Origin: Patella vulgata
Lineage: Eukaryota; Mollusca; Gastropoda; Patellidae
Assembly (NCBI RefSeq): GCF_932274485.2
Contig: NC_065883.2
Location: 11,778,222-11,842,221 of the forward strand
Direction of reading: 5' to 3'
DNA: 64,000 nucleotides
Shown here one piece after another: positions 1 through 11,700 of the stretch. Under the pieces are notes generated by a model. The model had not been told where the DNA came from. It ran no database searches and worked only from the letters and a program-made list of their open reading frames with translations. The position numbers and the translations under genes were made by a program. Every line of letters starts with the position of its first letter. Within the stretch, counting starts at the first letter, position 1.

Positions 1-78
1 TGACTTTGATTCTAATTGAGTCGGGCATTTAAGCCCCCACCCTTCCCCGCACACACACCTAATTTAACTTCCATCGTG

Positions 79-135
79 CCCGTCCGCATATTCCCGTCTT
101 CATTAGTCCAGTGGGGGCAGAACTGTAGGGAGTTC
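79..135 (+). repeat. SINE-B tail remnant
   Basis: The stretch CCCGTCTTCATTAG followed by a GCAGAACTGTAGG-like segment matches the 3' part of SINE family B seen intact at 9-9.4 kb and 15.7-16 kb. It is short and diverged, and no target duplication is visible. Confidence 0.35.
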
Positions 136-174
136 GGGTGGGACTTATACTGGGTTTTATACAACCTCAAAACA

Positions 175-322
175 ACAAATTCTGACGTCGTGACAACTTT
201 TCGCCAACCACCACACAACGTTGCAAAACAAATTCTGACGTCGTGACAACTTTTCGTCAACCACCACTCAACGTTGCAAAACAAATTCTGACGTCGTGAC
301 AACTTTTCGTCAACCACCACAC
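175..322. repeat. 53-bp tandem repeat, about three units
   Basis: AAATTCTGACGTCGTGACAA recurs at about 178, 230 and 283, a 52-53 bp period. The units share their CGTCAACCACCACACAACG part with the 66-bp array that follows, so the two arrays are related variants of one satellite. Confidence 0.85.
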
Positions 323-705
323 AACGTTGTGACAATGTTGCTTTGACGTCCGTACCACGTTGTCACAACTTTTCGTCAACCACCACACAACGTTGTGACA
401 ATGTTGCTTTGACGTCCGTACCACGTTGTCACAACTTTTCGTCAACCACCACACAACGTTGTGACAATGTTGCTTTGACCTCCGTACCACGTTGTCACAA
501 CTTTTCGTCAACCACCACACAACGTTGTGACAATGTTGCTTTGACGTCCGTACCACGTTGTCACAACTTTTCGTCAACCACCACACAACGTTGTGACAAT
601 GTTGCTTTGACGTCCGTACAACGTTGTCACAACTTTTCGTCAACCACCACACAACGTTGTGACAATGTTGCTTTGACGTCCGTACAACGTTGTCACAACG
701 TAAGA
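323..705. repeat. 66-bp satellite array, about six units
   Basis: Units start at 323, 389, 455, 521, 587 and 653 and are nearly identical, so the array is young or homogenised. Each unit holds an inverted pair, CGTTGTGACAA and TTGTCACAAC, able to fold into a hairpin. Because 66 is a multiple of three, several frames stay open on both strands over about 130-150 codons. These are by-products of the repeat, not genes. A degenerate arm with the same motif continues to about 790. Confidence 0.92.
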
Positions 706-1139
706 GTTTGTTGCAAAACAACCTACAGCTGACTTATTTCAGACGTTGTGATACAACCTCTGAAAAACGTTGTCACAACGTTCTGTGCCCGCTGGGCTAT
801 GGTTTAGTCTGTCTTGGGTCATATTGCGCAATATAAATGAGTGACCTCGAGTGCCCAGCCCACAACTATCTATTGTAATTCACTGTTGGGGGGGGGGGGG
901 TCTACAAACAAAACATTATTAACAAGTTTGATAATGTTCGGTTTAACCGAACTGTTTCACATCGGTACGACTACGACACGAGTACGAATTAAAACTTTCT
1001 TTTACTTTCGATTTATCATTAAAGGTTTTATTTTGAACGGTTCTTACTGGTATGTTTTTCTATTTCACTTGATTATGATATAATTAGACCTAATGATTAC
1101 TATGATGCTAAATTATTTACTTGCAAAAATGTCATTTTA
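706..1139. other. No gene recognised
   Basis: This holds the fading edge of the satellite (AACGTTGTCACAACG near 770), a run of G near 890, and otherwise unique AT-rich sequence. No coding feature can be supported. Confidence 0.5.
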
Positions 1140-1249
1140 AGGTCGCCATTTCAGTTATAACTAAAATAGGAGCCACATGTACCAAGTCAATCCTGGTACC
1201 GCGTCAAACCGCGACACCGGAAGTAATCAATCGATCTGTAAACACAAGC
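1140..1249 (+). promoter_or_regulatory. Candidate promoter of the membrane-protein gene
   Basis: This is a CpG-richer island in AT-rich sequence. It contains CACCGGAAGTAA, a consensus ETS/GABP-type site common near animal transcription starts, about 30 bp before a well-placed ATG. There is no clear TATA box. The assignment rests on the motif and on the downstream gene needing a 5' exon. Confidence 0.4.
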
Positions 1250-1267
1250 ATGGCCGCTGATAAACAG
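1250..1267 (+). CDS. Candidate first exon (MAADKQ) of the membrane-protein gene
   Basis: The stretch reads ATG GCC GCT GAT AAA CAG and then GTATGA, a good splice donor. The ATG has A at -3 and G at +4. Exon 2 starts at 5173 only 9 nt before its own ATG, so an upstream exon must exist. Joining this one gives phase 0 and continues in frame (MAADKQ-ANK-MVELTK), extending the signal peptide N-region by nine residues to a 652-residue protein. An alternative is that the true upstream exon is non-coding and lies elsewhere. No transcript evidence is available. Confidence 0.42.
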
Positions 1268-2036
1268 GTATGAAATGCGTCAGCGCGCGTAGGTAGTATT
1301 AATATTGATAATGATATAACGTCTTTTGAAAGGAATGAGAGTTTAGAAGTGTTGTTATTGAACAAAATTAAAGCACATTTATTTAATTATATTGCTGATA
1401 TATGTATTAGTGTAACCGTTTACATGGAGATAAATGTAGTTTCGTAGCATCATCGAGATCAGCAGTGATATCGTCACGCCGGAAATATTTTAGATATATT
1501 CTGAAAGGGAGATAACAATGTTTATCTTTCAGATGATGTCAACATTGATAGTGTCTATTTCGTAATTTAATTTTCAGGTAATATCAAGTCTACCTGGTAC
1601 CGTAGTGTTTGTATGTATTTAGCCTACAGTTGTAAAATGCAATACGTCTACTTATTTTTACAAGTGCAATGCCAATATGGCTTCCCGTATTGTAATGATC
1701 AACATCAAGGTCTCTAGCACACACCTTCAGTTTCTAAATTCTAGATAGAACAGTTTTACAGGGCTTTTATAATACATGTAATATAGCTTGACAACAGCAA
1801 AATACAACTGTATCTAGTGTTGTAAAGGTTACACTCTGATACCTTTAGTACCATTATACTTATAGCAATTTCAAAATCTGTCTACTGTTTCTTTCTAACA
1901 ATTTTACAGGTAGGGGCCTAGGCATATCCAACCTTAAAGTTTAAAGAGAAAAAGGCTTCCATTGTTATTTCCCTAGCATATTCATGTACATATATAGTAT
2001 TCCATATGTGGAAACCGGAGTGTAAGGCAGTCCATG
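1268..2036. other. Intron 1, no recognised element
   Basis: AT-rich sequence with no repeat family shared with the rest of the window and no coding signal. Confidence 0.5.
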
Positions 2037-3460
2037 TATACTAAACTTAGGCTGTCTGTCTACAATTCAATTAGCTCTACTTGAAAACAGACACTAAGCT
2101 AGTTGACCAACATTTTAAGTCTTAATGGGAAGACCAACGATTTTCAATAAGGTTTCCATAAATAATAAATATATATTTAGAAATAATCCCTCCTATAACA
2201 TATGCAAAAAATAATTTGTAAGCGAGAAATTAATTTTTATTAATACCGGAAGTGACGTGGTTGGTTCGACACGCTCACTGGTCACTATAGTAAACATACA
2301 AATTTGGAGTAAGTTTAGCGCTGTATTTTGTGATCGTTTCGCCGTTTGGCAGAAAATCTGATGAAAGGTAATCTTTATTAGGATATTAAGAACAAGAACT
2401 TACGGTGTTTTGAAGGTATAATATACAACGCGTTTGTGTAAATTAAGTTTCTAAACTGGACACTGTGACACAATTTAAGCCACATGGCTAATTGTTTACA
2501 TCACGTGATAGCTGGCACGTGACAGATATTAACCGAACAAAAATTGGCGACCTATTCGGCTAGCGACCTATTCGACCGATCCAGCTGGCAACCTGTTCGT
2601 TGGCAACCTATTCAGAATAAATTCAACAGTCGCCCAAACTCATCTATTTTTATCAACCAATAAAATCCAACGTAACGTCTATCAAATGAAAGTAGAATAT
2701 ATTATCATTTATCCATTCCTTTAGCTCAGAATAGAGATGTAATTTCGCATTATCTTACAAAATTCGGGACATCCAACTAAATATATTCCAAAAGTTGGCA
2801 CAATCATATTAAAGGGGTGCGCTCTCATTCTGAATAGGTTGCCAACGAACAGGTTGCCAGCTGGATCGGTCGAATAGGTCGCTAGCCGAATAGGTCGCCA
2901 ATTTTTGTTCGGTTAATATCTGTCACGTGCCAGCTATCACGTGATGTAAACAATTAGCCATGTGGCTTAAATTGTGTCACAGTGTCCAGTTTAGAAACTT
3001 AATTTACACAAACGCGTTGTATATTATACCTTCAAAACACCGTAAGTTCATGTTCTTAATATCCTAATAAAGATTACCTTTCATCAGATTTTCTGCCAAA
3101 CGGCGAAACGATCACAAAATACAGTGCTAAACTTGCTCCAAATTTGTATGTTTACTATAGTGACCAGTGAGCGTGTCGAACCAACTACGTCACTTCTGGT
3201 ATTAATAAAAATTAATTTCTCGCTTGTAAATTATTTTTTGCATATGTTATAGGAGGGATTATTTCTAAATATATATTTATTATTTATGGAAACCTTATTG
3301 AAAATCGTTGGTCTTCCCCTTTAAATGTACGATTTAAGTTGAAACACTAAGTAGGCTGTATTTCGAGAATTATAGTAGGACCACCTTACAAAATAGTATA
3401 CTAATTCTTGGATATGGCGGCCATTTCGGACAGAGATCTATTTTAGAAGTAGAGTAGATA
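2037..3460 (+). repeat. Older repeat split by a foldback insertion
   Basis: Positions 2037-2125 (ACTAAACTTAGGCTGTCTG onward) and 3321-3460 (to GGATATGGCGG and CAGAGATCTATT) match, in the same order, a continuous stretch at 53775-54075. The two halves are therefore one older repeat interrupted by the foldback element at 2126-3320. Confidence 0.85.
2126..3320. mobile_element. Foldback element with about 495-bp inverted arms and TTAA target duplication
   Basis: The left arm (2126-2619) and right arm (2827-3320) are inverted copies with only about 8-10 differences. They surround a 207-bp spacer. The element starts GGGAAGACCAACG and is flanked by TTAA (2122-2125 and 3321-3324), as in piggyBac-type transposition. 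It carries no coding capacity and is non-autonomous. High arm identity means recent insertion or gene conversion between the arms. Confidence 0.93.
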
Positions 3461-4462
3461 GTTAGTAAAAGCTGCTATACATTAATACACAACGCCGTGA
3501 ACGGCAATTTTTGGACCGGGAACTGAGCTCCAATCGCTGCTCATCTTGTTCTTGTTCTTGAGAGACAATTCATGTACGATCGAGATAAAACTTTCAGTTT
3601 GATTGATAGGCTTCAATTTTTTTAATACATGTATGTCCCAGTTCCAAGATGGCTGCGATGAAATCACACTCGATTTTTTGGTCCACAGAATGCTAGTATT
3701 TGTTAATACAACTTAGGAACTATTGTACATTTGACATAAATATAAGTTAATCAAATTATTTGAAATAGAGAAGTGTTTCTACTATGGTACATGTAGGCCT
3801 ACTAATAAGAATTGACCTTTTAAGTTGGTATAGTATAATAATATGTGTTATAATCCTCTGTTCTTTTCTTGCCAAAAATGACATAATTTGCTTCATAATG
3901 TGTTCTGTCTGACGTATGAAGTATTCCTACTTAGGTATATTTCTAAGAAATATAAGTTTTAAGATTTAATATCAGTCGTGGATGGTTTTCAAGGAGTTCA
4001 GGGATTATTTGTGTAAAATGCTTGGCTATAAAGATGCCAGTGCTTGTTTTTCATGTGAGATGAGCTTTACTCCGAATGTGTTTTTTTATAAAATAGTGTG
4101 TAGAGATGAGTCAATCATCTAATCCATTTTATCTGCAGCAACAATTTGTTTTTTTAAAACAGAACTTTATTTAGATTTGTATCTGATTGTGGAACAGATA
4201 TAGCCTATATTGGACCCCACTCCCAATTATAATCTTGTCGGTGAGAATGCAAATTTTGATGTAATCTTATTTGGTTGGAATAAATTTGGTGGTCATGCTA
4301 ATCAAGAGCATATCCTGGGTTTGAATCCAGAATTGGCCTGAAAAGAAATTGGAGGTGTTATCAAGCTCGGCATTGTCAGGGGTGGTAGCTGCAAGGCTAA
4401 AAATGAGTGTGTGTCTGTGACTAATGTTCATATTGATGTGCACTTAAAAGAAACATTAAGAG
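3461..4462. other. Intron 1, unique AT-rich sequence
   Basis: I see no repeat family, exon or strong open frame here. Short frames occur by chance. Confidence 0.5.
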
Positions 4463-4469
4463 TAAGAAA

Positions 4470-4747
4470 GAGAGAGATAGAGAAATGGGGTTTAATGTCC
4501 ACTCGACACAAACTAGGTCATTTTGGGACTTACATATGGTTTAATTTTATTTCAATATTTCACTTGCCCGTAGGGGTCTTTAGCAGTGGGAGGAAACCGG
4601 AGGACCCGGAAAAAACCCATGACGTTGGACAGGCGACCCTACTCTTTGTCACGTACTATTGGGGAATCGAAACCACGCCAGTTGACTCAATGACAGACCT
4701 TATGATACAGTGCGCACATGCTAACCATTCGGTCAATCAACCCCTCC
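4470..4747 (-). repeat. SINE-A, full length, minus
   Basis: A tRNA-like head (A box near TGGCTGAATGG-type sequence, B box GGTTTCGATTCCC) and the common tail GTCGAGTGGACGTTAAAC lie in reverse orientation, with a (GA)n edge. It is flanked by TAAGAAA at 4463-4469 and 4748-4754. Confidence 0.9.
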
Positions 4748-4828
4748 TAAGAAATCAAAGAAGAGTATATGAACACACCCCTGCTGTGGTAAAATAAATA
4801 GTGTTTTGGGCGTGTCTCTAAATGACCA

Positions 4829-5050
4829 GGGAGGGTTGGATGGCTGAATGGTTAGCACATGCGTGCTGTATCATAAAGTCTGTCATTGAGTCAACTGGCA
4901 GAGTTTCGATTCCCCAGTTGTACGTGACAAGGAGTAGGGTCCTCTGGTTTCCTCCCACTGCTAAAGACCCCTACGCGCAAACGAATTATGGAAATAAAAT
5001 TGAACCATATGTTAGTCGACCTAGTTTGTGTCGAATGGAGTTAAACTCTC
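4829..5050 (+). repeat. SINE-A, plus, with 14-bp target duplication
   Basis: The tRNA-like head starts GGGTTGGATGGCTGAATGG and the body ends in (CT)n. TCTCTAAATGACCA flanks it at 4815-4828 and 5051-5064. It lies about 120 bp upstream of exon 2 and forms an inverted pair with the preceding copy. Confidence 0.92.
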
Positions 5051-5172
5051 TCTCTAAATGACCAATAAGTATTGTGTTAACGAAACACATTTCATTCCAA
5101 TCAAGAAGCTTTTTTTGTGTAAAATGTATGTGGATGTAGTCTTAAAGTGTAATTTTTGTTTTTATCTTTCAG

Positions 5173-5782
5173 GCCAACAAAATGGTTGAATTAACGAAAA
5201 CATTGACAACATTATCTCTTCTCCTTTTTGTTTTTTACCCATTGAACGTGTCTTCAGAGATTCGAATAAATGAAGTGAAACTTTGGGGAGATGACCAGTT
5301 TGTAGAATTGAAAAACATTAATGAAACAGCTGCGGTTCCACTGGCTGGTAACTTTTCTCTGATTTTAATAGACGAGCCACCACATCCGGTTGATTTTCTT
5401 CAAGTGTATCAAGTCGTAAATATTTCGAATTTCAATGAAATAAAGGCTGGTGGTTTAGTTGCTATTAATGTTTCGTTCCCTGACGACGGAGTACTGAGTT
5501 CCACAGAAACTAAAATTGGAGTGGTGTTAATAAAGCATACTGAAGATGAAACAGAATTTAAGAAAGGAGACAATGTTACTCTCGAAAACCAAGAAGATGC
5601 GCTAGTGTTTAATCATGATACAGAAAATAGTTTAACTTTATTGTCGTACATTGTAAAGCACACTCTTGATCACAACGTTGACCTAAAAAAAGATATAAAT
5701 GAATCACTTGGCAAGTGTAACGAGGGGATTATGTTTAATTACATGACTCCTTCCAAAGGAACAGAAAATTCATGTGGACCAG
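5173..5782 (+). CDS. Membrane-protein gene, exon 2 (signal peptide and first LTD-like domain)
   Basis: The acceptor is TTTATCTTTCAG. Translation from ATG 5182 gives 200 residues plus one base (phase 1). A Leu/Phe-rich signal peptide ends at NVSS, then EIRINEVKLWGDDQFVEL fits the LTD pattern INE-x(n)-(F/W)(I/V)EL. Two Cys near the end may form a disulfide. The donor is CAG/GTAATG. Reading through the donor meets a stop at 5809-5811, so the open frame slightly overstates the exon. Confidence 0.92.
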
Positions 5783-8700
5783 GTAATGTACTTAGTTGCA
5801 ATTTTCAATGAAAGGGGCATTATGGGAGATTAGATAAAGTGTTGACAGTTCTCAGTATCATAGTTTAAAAATAGACAACTTAAAAAGAATATGCTGAAAA
5901 TTTCAGTCAAATTGCTCCACTCTGAACTGGGATATTGGCGATTGAATTTCAGGACTAGCCTCGATCATCATTACTAACGTCAGTACGATAAAAGACAAAG
6001 TCTTGATTATCCATTTTTATGTTTAATTATTTTTCAAAAAATATGTTCCAATCCGCTAAATATCGCAAACTAGCAATGGCATCGAGCATTGATTATGGTC
6101 TGGATAAGTTAAAGATACATTATGGGAGATTAGATAAAGAGCTGGCAGTTATCACTATAATAGTTAAAGAATAGATAATGTAAAGGGAATTTGCTCAAAA
6201 TTTCAGTCCAATTGATCCACTCCATTTAGCGATTGAATTTTTGGCCTAGCTTCGATCATCATTATTAAAGTCGGTACAATAAAAAACATAGTCTCGATAA
6301 TCCAGTAAAAATCTCAGACTAGCGATGGCATCGAGAGTTGATTATGGTCTGGATAAGTTAATTAATGTCTAATTAATAAATTAGATAACATTTCAGGCCT
6401 AAAGAAAGACCTGCAATAGGCAGATTTAGCTCTTGCATAATGTGCGTTTCTTAAATGTCTAATTAATAGTTTATATAACATTTAAGGCCCCAAGAAAGAC
6501 CTGCAAAAGGCAGATTTAGCTCTTGCATAATGTATGTTTAAATAGACCATACAAAAAAGAATCCTGCTTCTCAGATAGTTGGTCTCAAAAAACTGATGCA
6601 GAAGGGAGGTTTTTATTTTTGTGTTTTTATTTTGTCATAGAATCAATACTGTTCTGGTTTTACTCTTTTCACAGGACTACTTTTATCTCATCATGTTATT
6701 TATAGACATGTATGTTACCACACTGATCAGCAGTGAATTTTCGCCAGGTCGCTACAATCACTGATAAGGATGACATCGATGCGACTTAATGAGTCCCAAA
6801 TATTAACTTTTTTCTTCCGTCAAATTAAATTCTAAAACATTTTTTCATTTATTAGAAAAATAAATAAAGACGTTTGAATTGTTTGTACATGTAGGTAAAA
6901 ATCATTTCCTATTTAGTGTAAATGGGTATTAAAATAAGTAAAATTCACCATTTAGCCCGAATCAGTAACGTTTTATGTAAACAATGCACGCGCTATTGAG
7001 CCAATGATTGACGCCGTGTGATGTGACATCACATGTGGAAACAGTCATCTGTTACAGAGATATTAAAAGATCTCTGTGAAACAGATTGGTGTGTTACATG
7101 TACATGTATTATGATTATAATGTCAGTACTATTTATCAGGGTTGATCCTTGAATCGTATCTCAATTCACCATCTCCCGATTCACATATTGAATCGCTAGA
7201 TGCTTTTTTTTTCCTTTTTTTTTTTCGCTTCAGTAAGTAACCTATGACTCTTAATTATCTACATCACACATTATCCATAGGTACACAAACACTCTTAAAT
7301 TGTTCTGGTCCTTATTTTGATCCACATCAATATCGTGATATAAAACATTTTTATTTCTACGACATCGGCAAGACCAAGAATAACAATTTTTCATTTATCC
7401 TGTTGTTTTCTTGGTAAATATTGACCTGGTTATGAATCCTGATACGAAGCGTATCGTAGCACAAGAATCGAAATATGTATCGTATTGTGACTGCAGTGGC
7501 AATACCCAGCACTACTCCTCTGGGTTGTGCTCCACCCACTGCTAGATAAATCTGATTATTGGAATATAATTGCGTCATATGTTAGTCCCAAAGTGACATA
7601 TCTAGTGTCGAATGGACGTTAGACGCCATTTCTCTCCCAGGTCTTTAAAGCCAGAAGAAAAGTCATGATTTTTTTTGCGGTGTGGAGTGTGGACCACAAG
7701 CTGCAGGTTGGAAGATTACCACTTTGACAGGCCTGGAAATAACGGTTTTAAATGTACCTGACAAAATGTCAGGCACTAATGAAATAGTACCTTACATTTA
7801 CAACTTAGTGCCGGATATGTATTAATAATATCAATAAAAAAAACAAGTCAGTGCCGGGCAAAGTGACAGGCACCAGAGGTTTTGTGCCTGACAAAGCCTG
7901 AATCTGTGCCTGACATTGTCTGTGACAGGTGCCTTATTTCCAGGCTTGTAGTTCGAGCTATCTTTTACATATCATCTTATTAATCTTATGTATCTAATTT
8001 TGCTGTTGCAGCCCCAGCAACTGTCACAAATGTGGCAACTCTCGTAACCGAAGCAACAACAAACAACAGCACTGTAACAACCGTGACTACCATGACTGAC
8101 GCAAATAATAGTACGACGGTTGCACCGCCAACAATATCCACAACAAATACATCAGCCGTGACACCGACAACAAACACGTCAGCTGTGACATCTGCAACAG
8201 ACACAACAACTTCTGCTAATACTGCTGGAAAAGCTGTGCTTCCTACCAATCCTACAGTAAACCCAACCAGTGTAAAACCAGTAGATGAATCATATCTGCA
8301 GATTAATGAACTAAATCTTCTCATGGAAGATGAAATTCGGTTTATCGAATTATTAGGTGAGATTAAAAGGATTTTTGATTTATTGCTGGGGATGTAAATA
8401 TAAAAATCTTTTATAGCGGCAATTGTCGTTGAACTGTTGCTTTTGTTGATAATTGATTCAAGCACAGCTATAAATTGCGTAGAGAATAGATTACATGATT
8501 TAAAGAGACAATAACACTCTTGCTGGCTTGACAGCTCCAGAAAATAAATAATAACCTTATTTTAAGTACTAGATGTTTATGTGCCCTACCTGTTGTGTAA
8601 ATTATCTATTACATCCTATTTTACTTGTCCAGAGGGTTCGCAAATATTTTTAAATCCAAGTCACATTTGAAAAGGTTTACGTTAGGCTTATCAAATCATT

Positions 8701-11700
8701 TAATTGAATTTTTCCAATTTTTGAAATTAGGTGTGTGAAGATCAAATTTGTATCATCAATTAATTGGAATATTGTAAAATAGTACAATTTGTTGACTAGA
8801 ATGAAGATTGGGACATATTATTCATTACAAGAAGAGTGGTATTGAGGCTTTAAGGAAGCATTTTCTAATAGTAAGTGCAGGAGGACCGCACTATATGCAA
8901 AAAAACCCGAGACAAGACAAACCTGCGTATGACAAACTACATGTACAAAGACATTGCAAGAAATAAACAACAAATATCAAATCAAGTGAATGGATTCAAG
9001 CACCAGCTGTAAGCTAAGTGGGTAAGACGCTGGCTCGCTAGCCTGTAGGTCAGGTGTTCAATCCCTGCATTGGCCGAGAAAGTTCATCTTGATTTTCTGG
9101 AGTGGTTCCCCCTTGTCAGTGATGCAGGACGGAGGGCCTGACAAGGACCCCAAGGACAGCTGTATAGTTGTTCAGATGGGACGAAAAACCGATTTCCCAT
9201 ATACACATTGGCGTGCACGTAAAAGATCCCTTGACAGTAGGAATTCGATACAAGAGTAGACCGTAGTGCCACTGTCCAGGCAAAATGTCCCTCATAGCAC
9301 ACTGTATGGCGTATACCCGTCTTCATTGGCCCAATTCGGAGCAAAACAGTAGGACGTTAAACCCCATTTCATTTTGTAAGCGTCCAGTCCTGGGCCTGTA
9401 ATGATGCAAGCTTCCCTCATTGATTTACAAGAAAGAGGTAATAGAAATAATGCGACCGATCTCAACAGTGTTATAATTAGATAAATTATCTGCTTTAGGC
9501 CGATTTAGCTCTTGCATACAGTTGGAATTTCTCCAGTTTCCTCCCACTGCAAATTTTTAAAAGAAAGAAAGGTCTAAGTCATGTTCTTTACATCATTTTG
9601 TGCAAGTATTAGGATTATCAATGAGGTTTATTTTTACACAAATCTGGCTCATTTATGTCGTCTGCAGGGGAAGCCAAATATGGTGAAATCTTCAATTCAT
9701 CATATCTTTGTAAATATTGAACGGAAGTGAACAAATTTTGGACTAATATTCCTTTCAGAGAATCGTCTTTCACAATATTGTGGTTTAAAAGGGATTCCTC
9801 CATCCCCCCAAATGACAATCTGATTAAAACACAGATCCTATTTCGTTTCGTTTTTATAGTTCAAAATTATGTTTTACTTGTCTTTACTACTCCAGGATCT
9901 GAAAGAGTTGTTATTATTGACGTGTTCTGAATGATGTGAGGGATTAGCCAATGAAACGGTCTGTTACGACGAGCTTCAGGCGTGTTTTGCACGGAACTGT
10001 GGGTAATCCACTAGTAACATCAATGCTGATTGGTTAATCAAATGTCTGACGTCATAGGGTCAAAAGCTGCTCGTATGACCTCGTATGATCGCTACAACCG
10101 GTCAGATCTTCATGTAGTGTAGTCCATCGAAAGTATAAGAAAACTAAACGAAATATACATCTGTACTTTAATCAGATTGACAAAATGACTATCAGTGGCT
10201 TTAATGATATATTTTATTTTTTAGGACCAATAAATCATGCATTTGTTAATGAAACCATTGGAATTGAGATTATTGGAGGAACAAGTGGTTCAACTCTCCT
10301 TGATATTAAAGTTAATAAAACTGATGTACAGGGACTTGCTCTTATAGATAACTTGCCTCAGGTTCGTAAACAAAGAGATTGATTTAAAAGCAAGAGGTGG
10401 CCGAATAGTTTTAACAGCTGCACTTTTGGTCTGTCATTCAGTCAAGGGTGGGGTGGGATGTGGATGTCTGAATGGTTAGCGTGTGCGCGTTGTATTGAGT
10501 CAACTGGTGTGGTTTAGATTCCTCGGTTGTATGTAACAAGCAGTAGAGTCTCCTGTCCACAACCTCATGGGTTTTCTGCAGTTCCTCCAGTTTCCTCCCA
10601 CTGCTACACCCCCTACGTACAAGCTAATTATTGGAATAAAAAATTGAATTATATCTTAGTGCCGAAATGAAAGAGTTTTTGTCGAGTGGACGTTAAACTC
10701 CATCTCTCTCTGTCTCTCATTGAGTCAACCAGGTCGGAAAATCCCGATGAACTTTCTCGGCCAATGCAGGGATCAAACACGCAGCCTCCAGGCTAGCGAG
10801 CCAGCGTCTTGACCACCGTGGCTCCCTGTCGAGAAGCGTGGTTTCCATCCCACACTTGTACAAGCCCTATGTATTTCCAGTTCAATAAATAAATGCCATT
10901 GAATCAATTATTCACAATGATGTTTATAAAACTTGTACATGAATGGTGACAAGACGTAGGGTCGGCTGCCCAACCATGTGAGTTTTTTCTCTAGTTCGTC
11001 TGGTTTCCACCTCACCTAATGTTAAAGATCTCTACGCGCACGATACAGCTTCTTTGGTTAGGGTCAAAAACAAGTGTTCAGTTAAACTTTATCTATTTTG
11101 TGGTGGAGGCAATTATCCACATTTAAAATACAGATGTGACGTCATCCATTGATGTCGGCGTACCATTATTTCCAATAATGTACGGGCAACTTGTCAATTG
11201 TACATTTTCTATACTAGATGAAATATTGGACTCATGTGACGTATTTTATTGAAAAGCATGTTTGGGATAGTGTCTGTATTTTAAGCTCTTGACCATTAAA
11301 CCATACTTAATATTTGGTTTACATCTAATTTTACCCTGCATAGTGTATAACTGTCTTATTGGCCAGGTTGGCTAGAAAAAAACTAATTTTATTACATTTG
11401 ATTTATATTGCTGCTGTAGCATTAACAGCGTATTTTGTAATTGTATATTTTACATTAACAATTAATTGTTTAATTGTGTATTAACATTAACAATGTATGT
11501 AGTAATTGTGTATTTAATATGATCAAGTTATGTTGCTATTGTATATTAACAATGTATGTTGTAATTGAATATTAACCATGTATATTGTAATTGCTACTTT
11601 AACATTAACAATGTATATTGTAATTGCTACTTTAACATTAACAATGTATATTGTAATTGCTACATTAACATTAACAATGTATGTTGTAATTGTGTATTTA

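Noticed and set aside
323-705. CRISPR array
   Set aside because: The repeats are contiguous 66-bp satellite units with no unique spacers, in an animal genome.
257-732. Overlapping open frames of 129-154 codons on both strands
   Set aside because: They follow the 66-bp satellite, which is 22 codons long; the predicted proteins are pure repeats with no domain.
4411-4797. Open frame of 128 codons (and similar ones at 18667-19095, 42092-42424, 54918-55331, 59709-59981, 60179-60498)
   Set aside because: All are translations of SINE-A copies; the same peptide pieces recur at each copy on either strand.
7986-8465. Minus-strand open frame of 159 codons opposite exon 3
   Set aside because: It is the complement of the Thr/Ser-coding stretch (ACN and related codons), Val-rich as expected from that bias.
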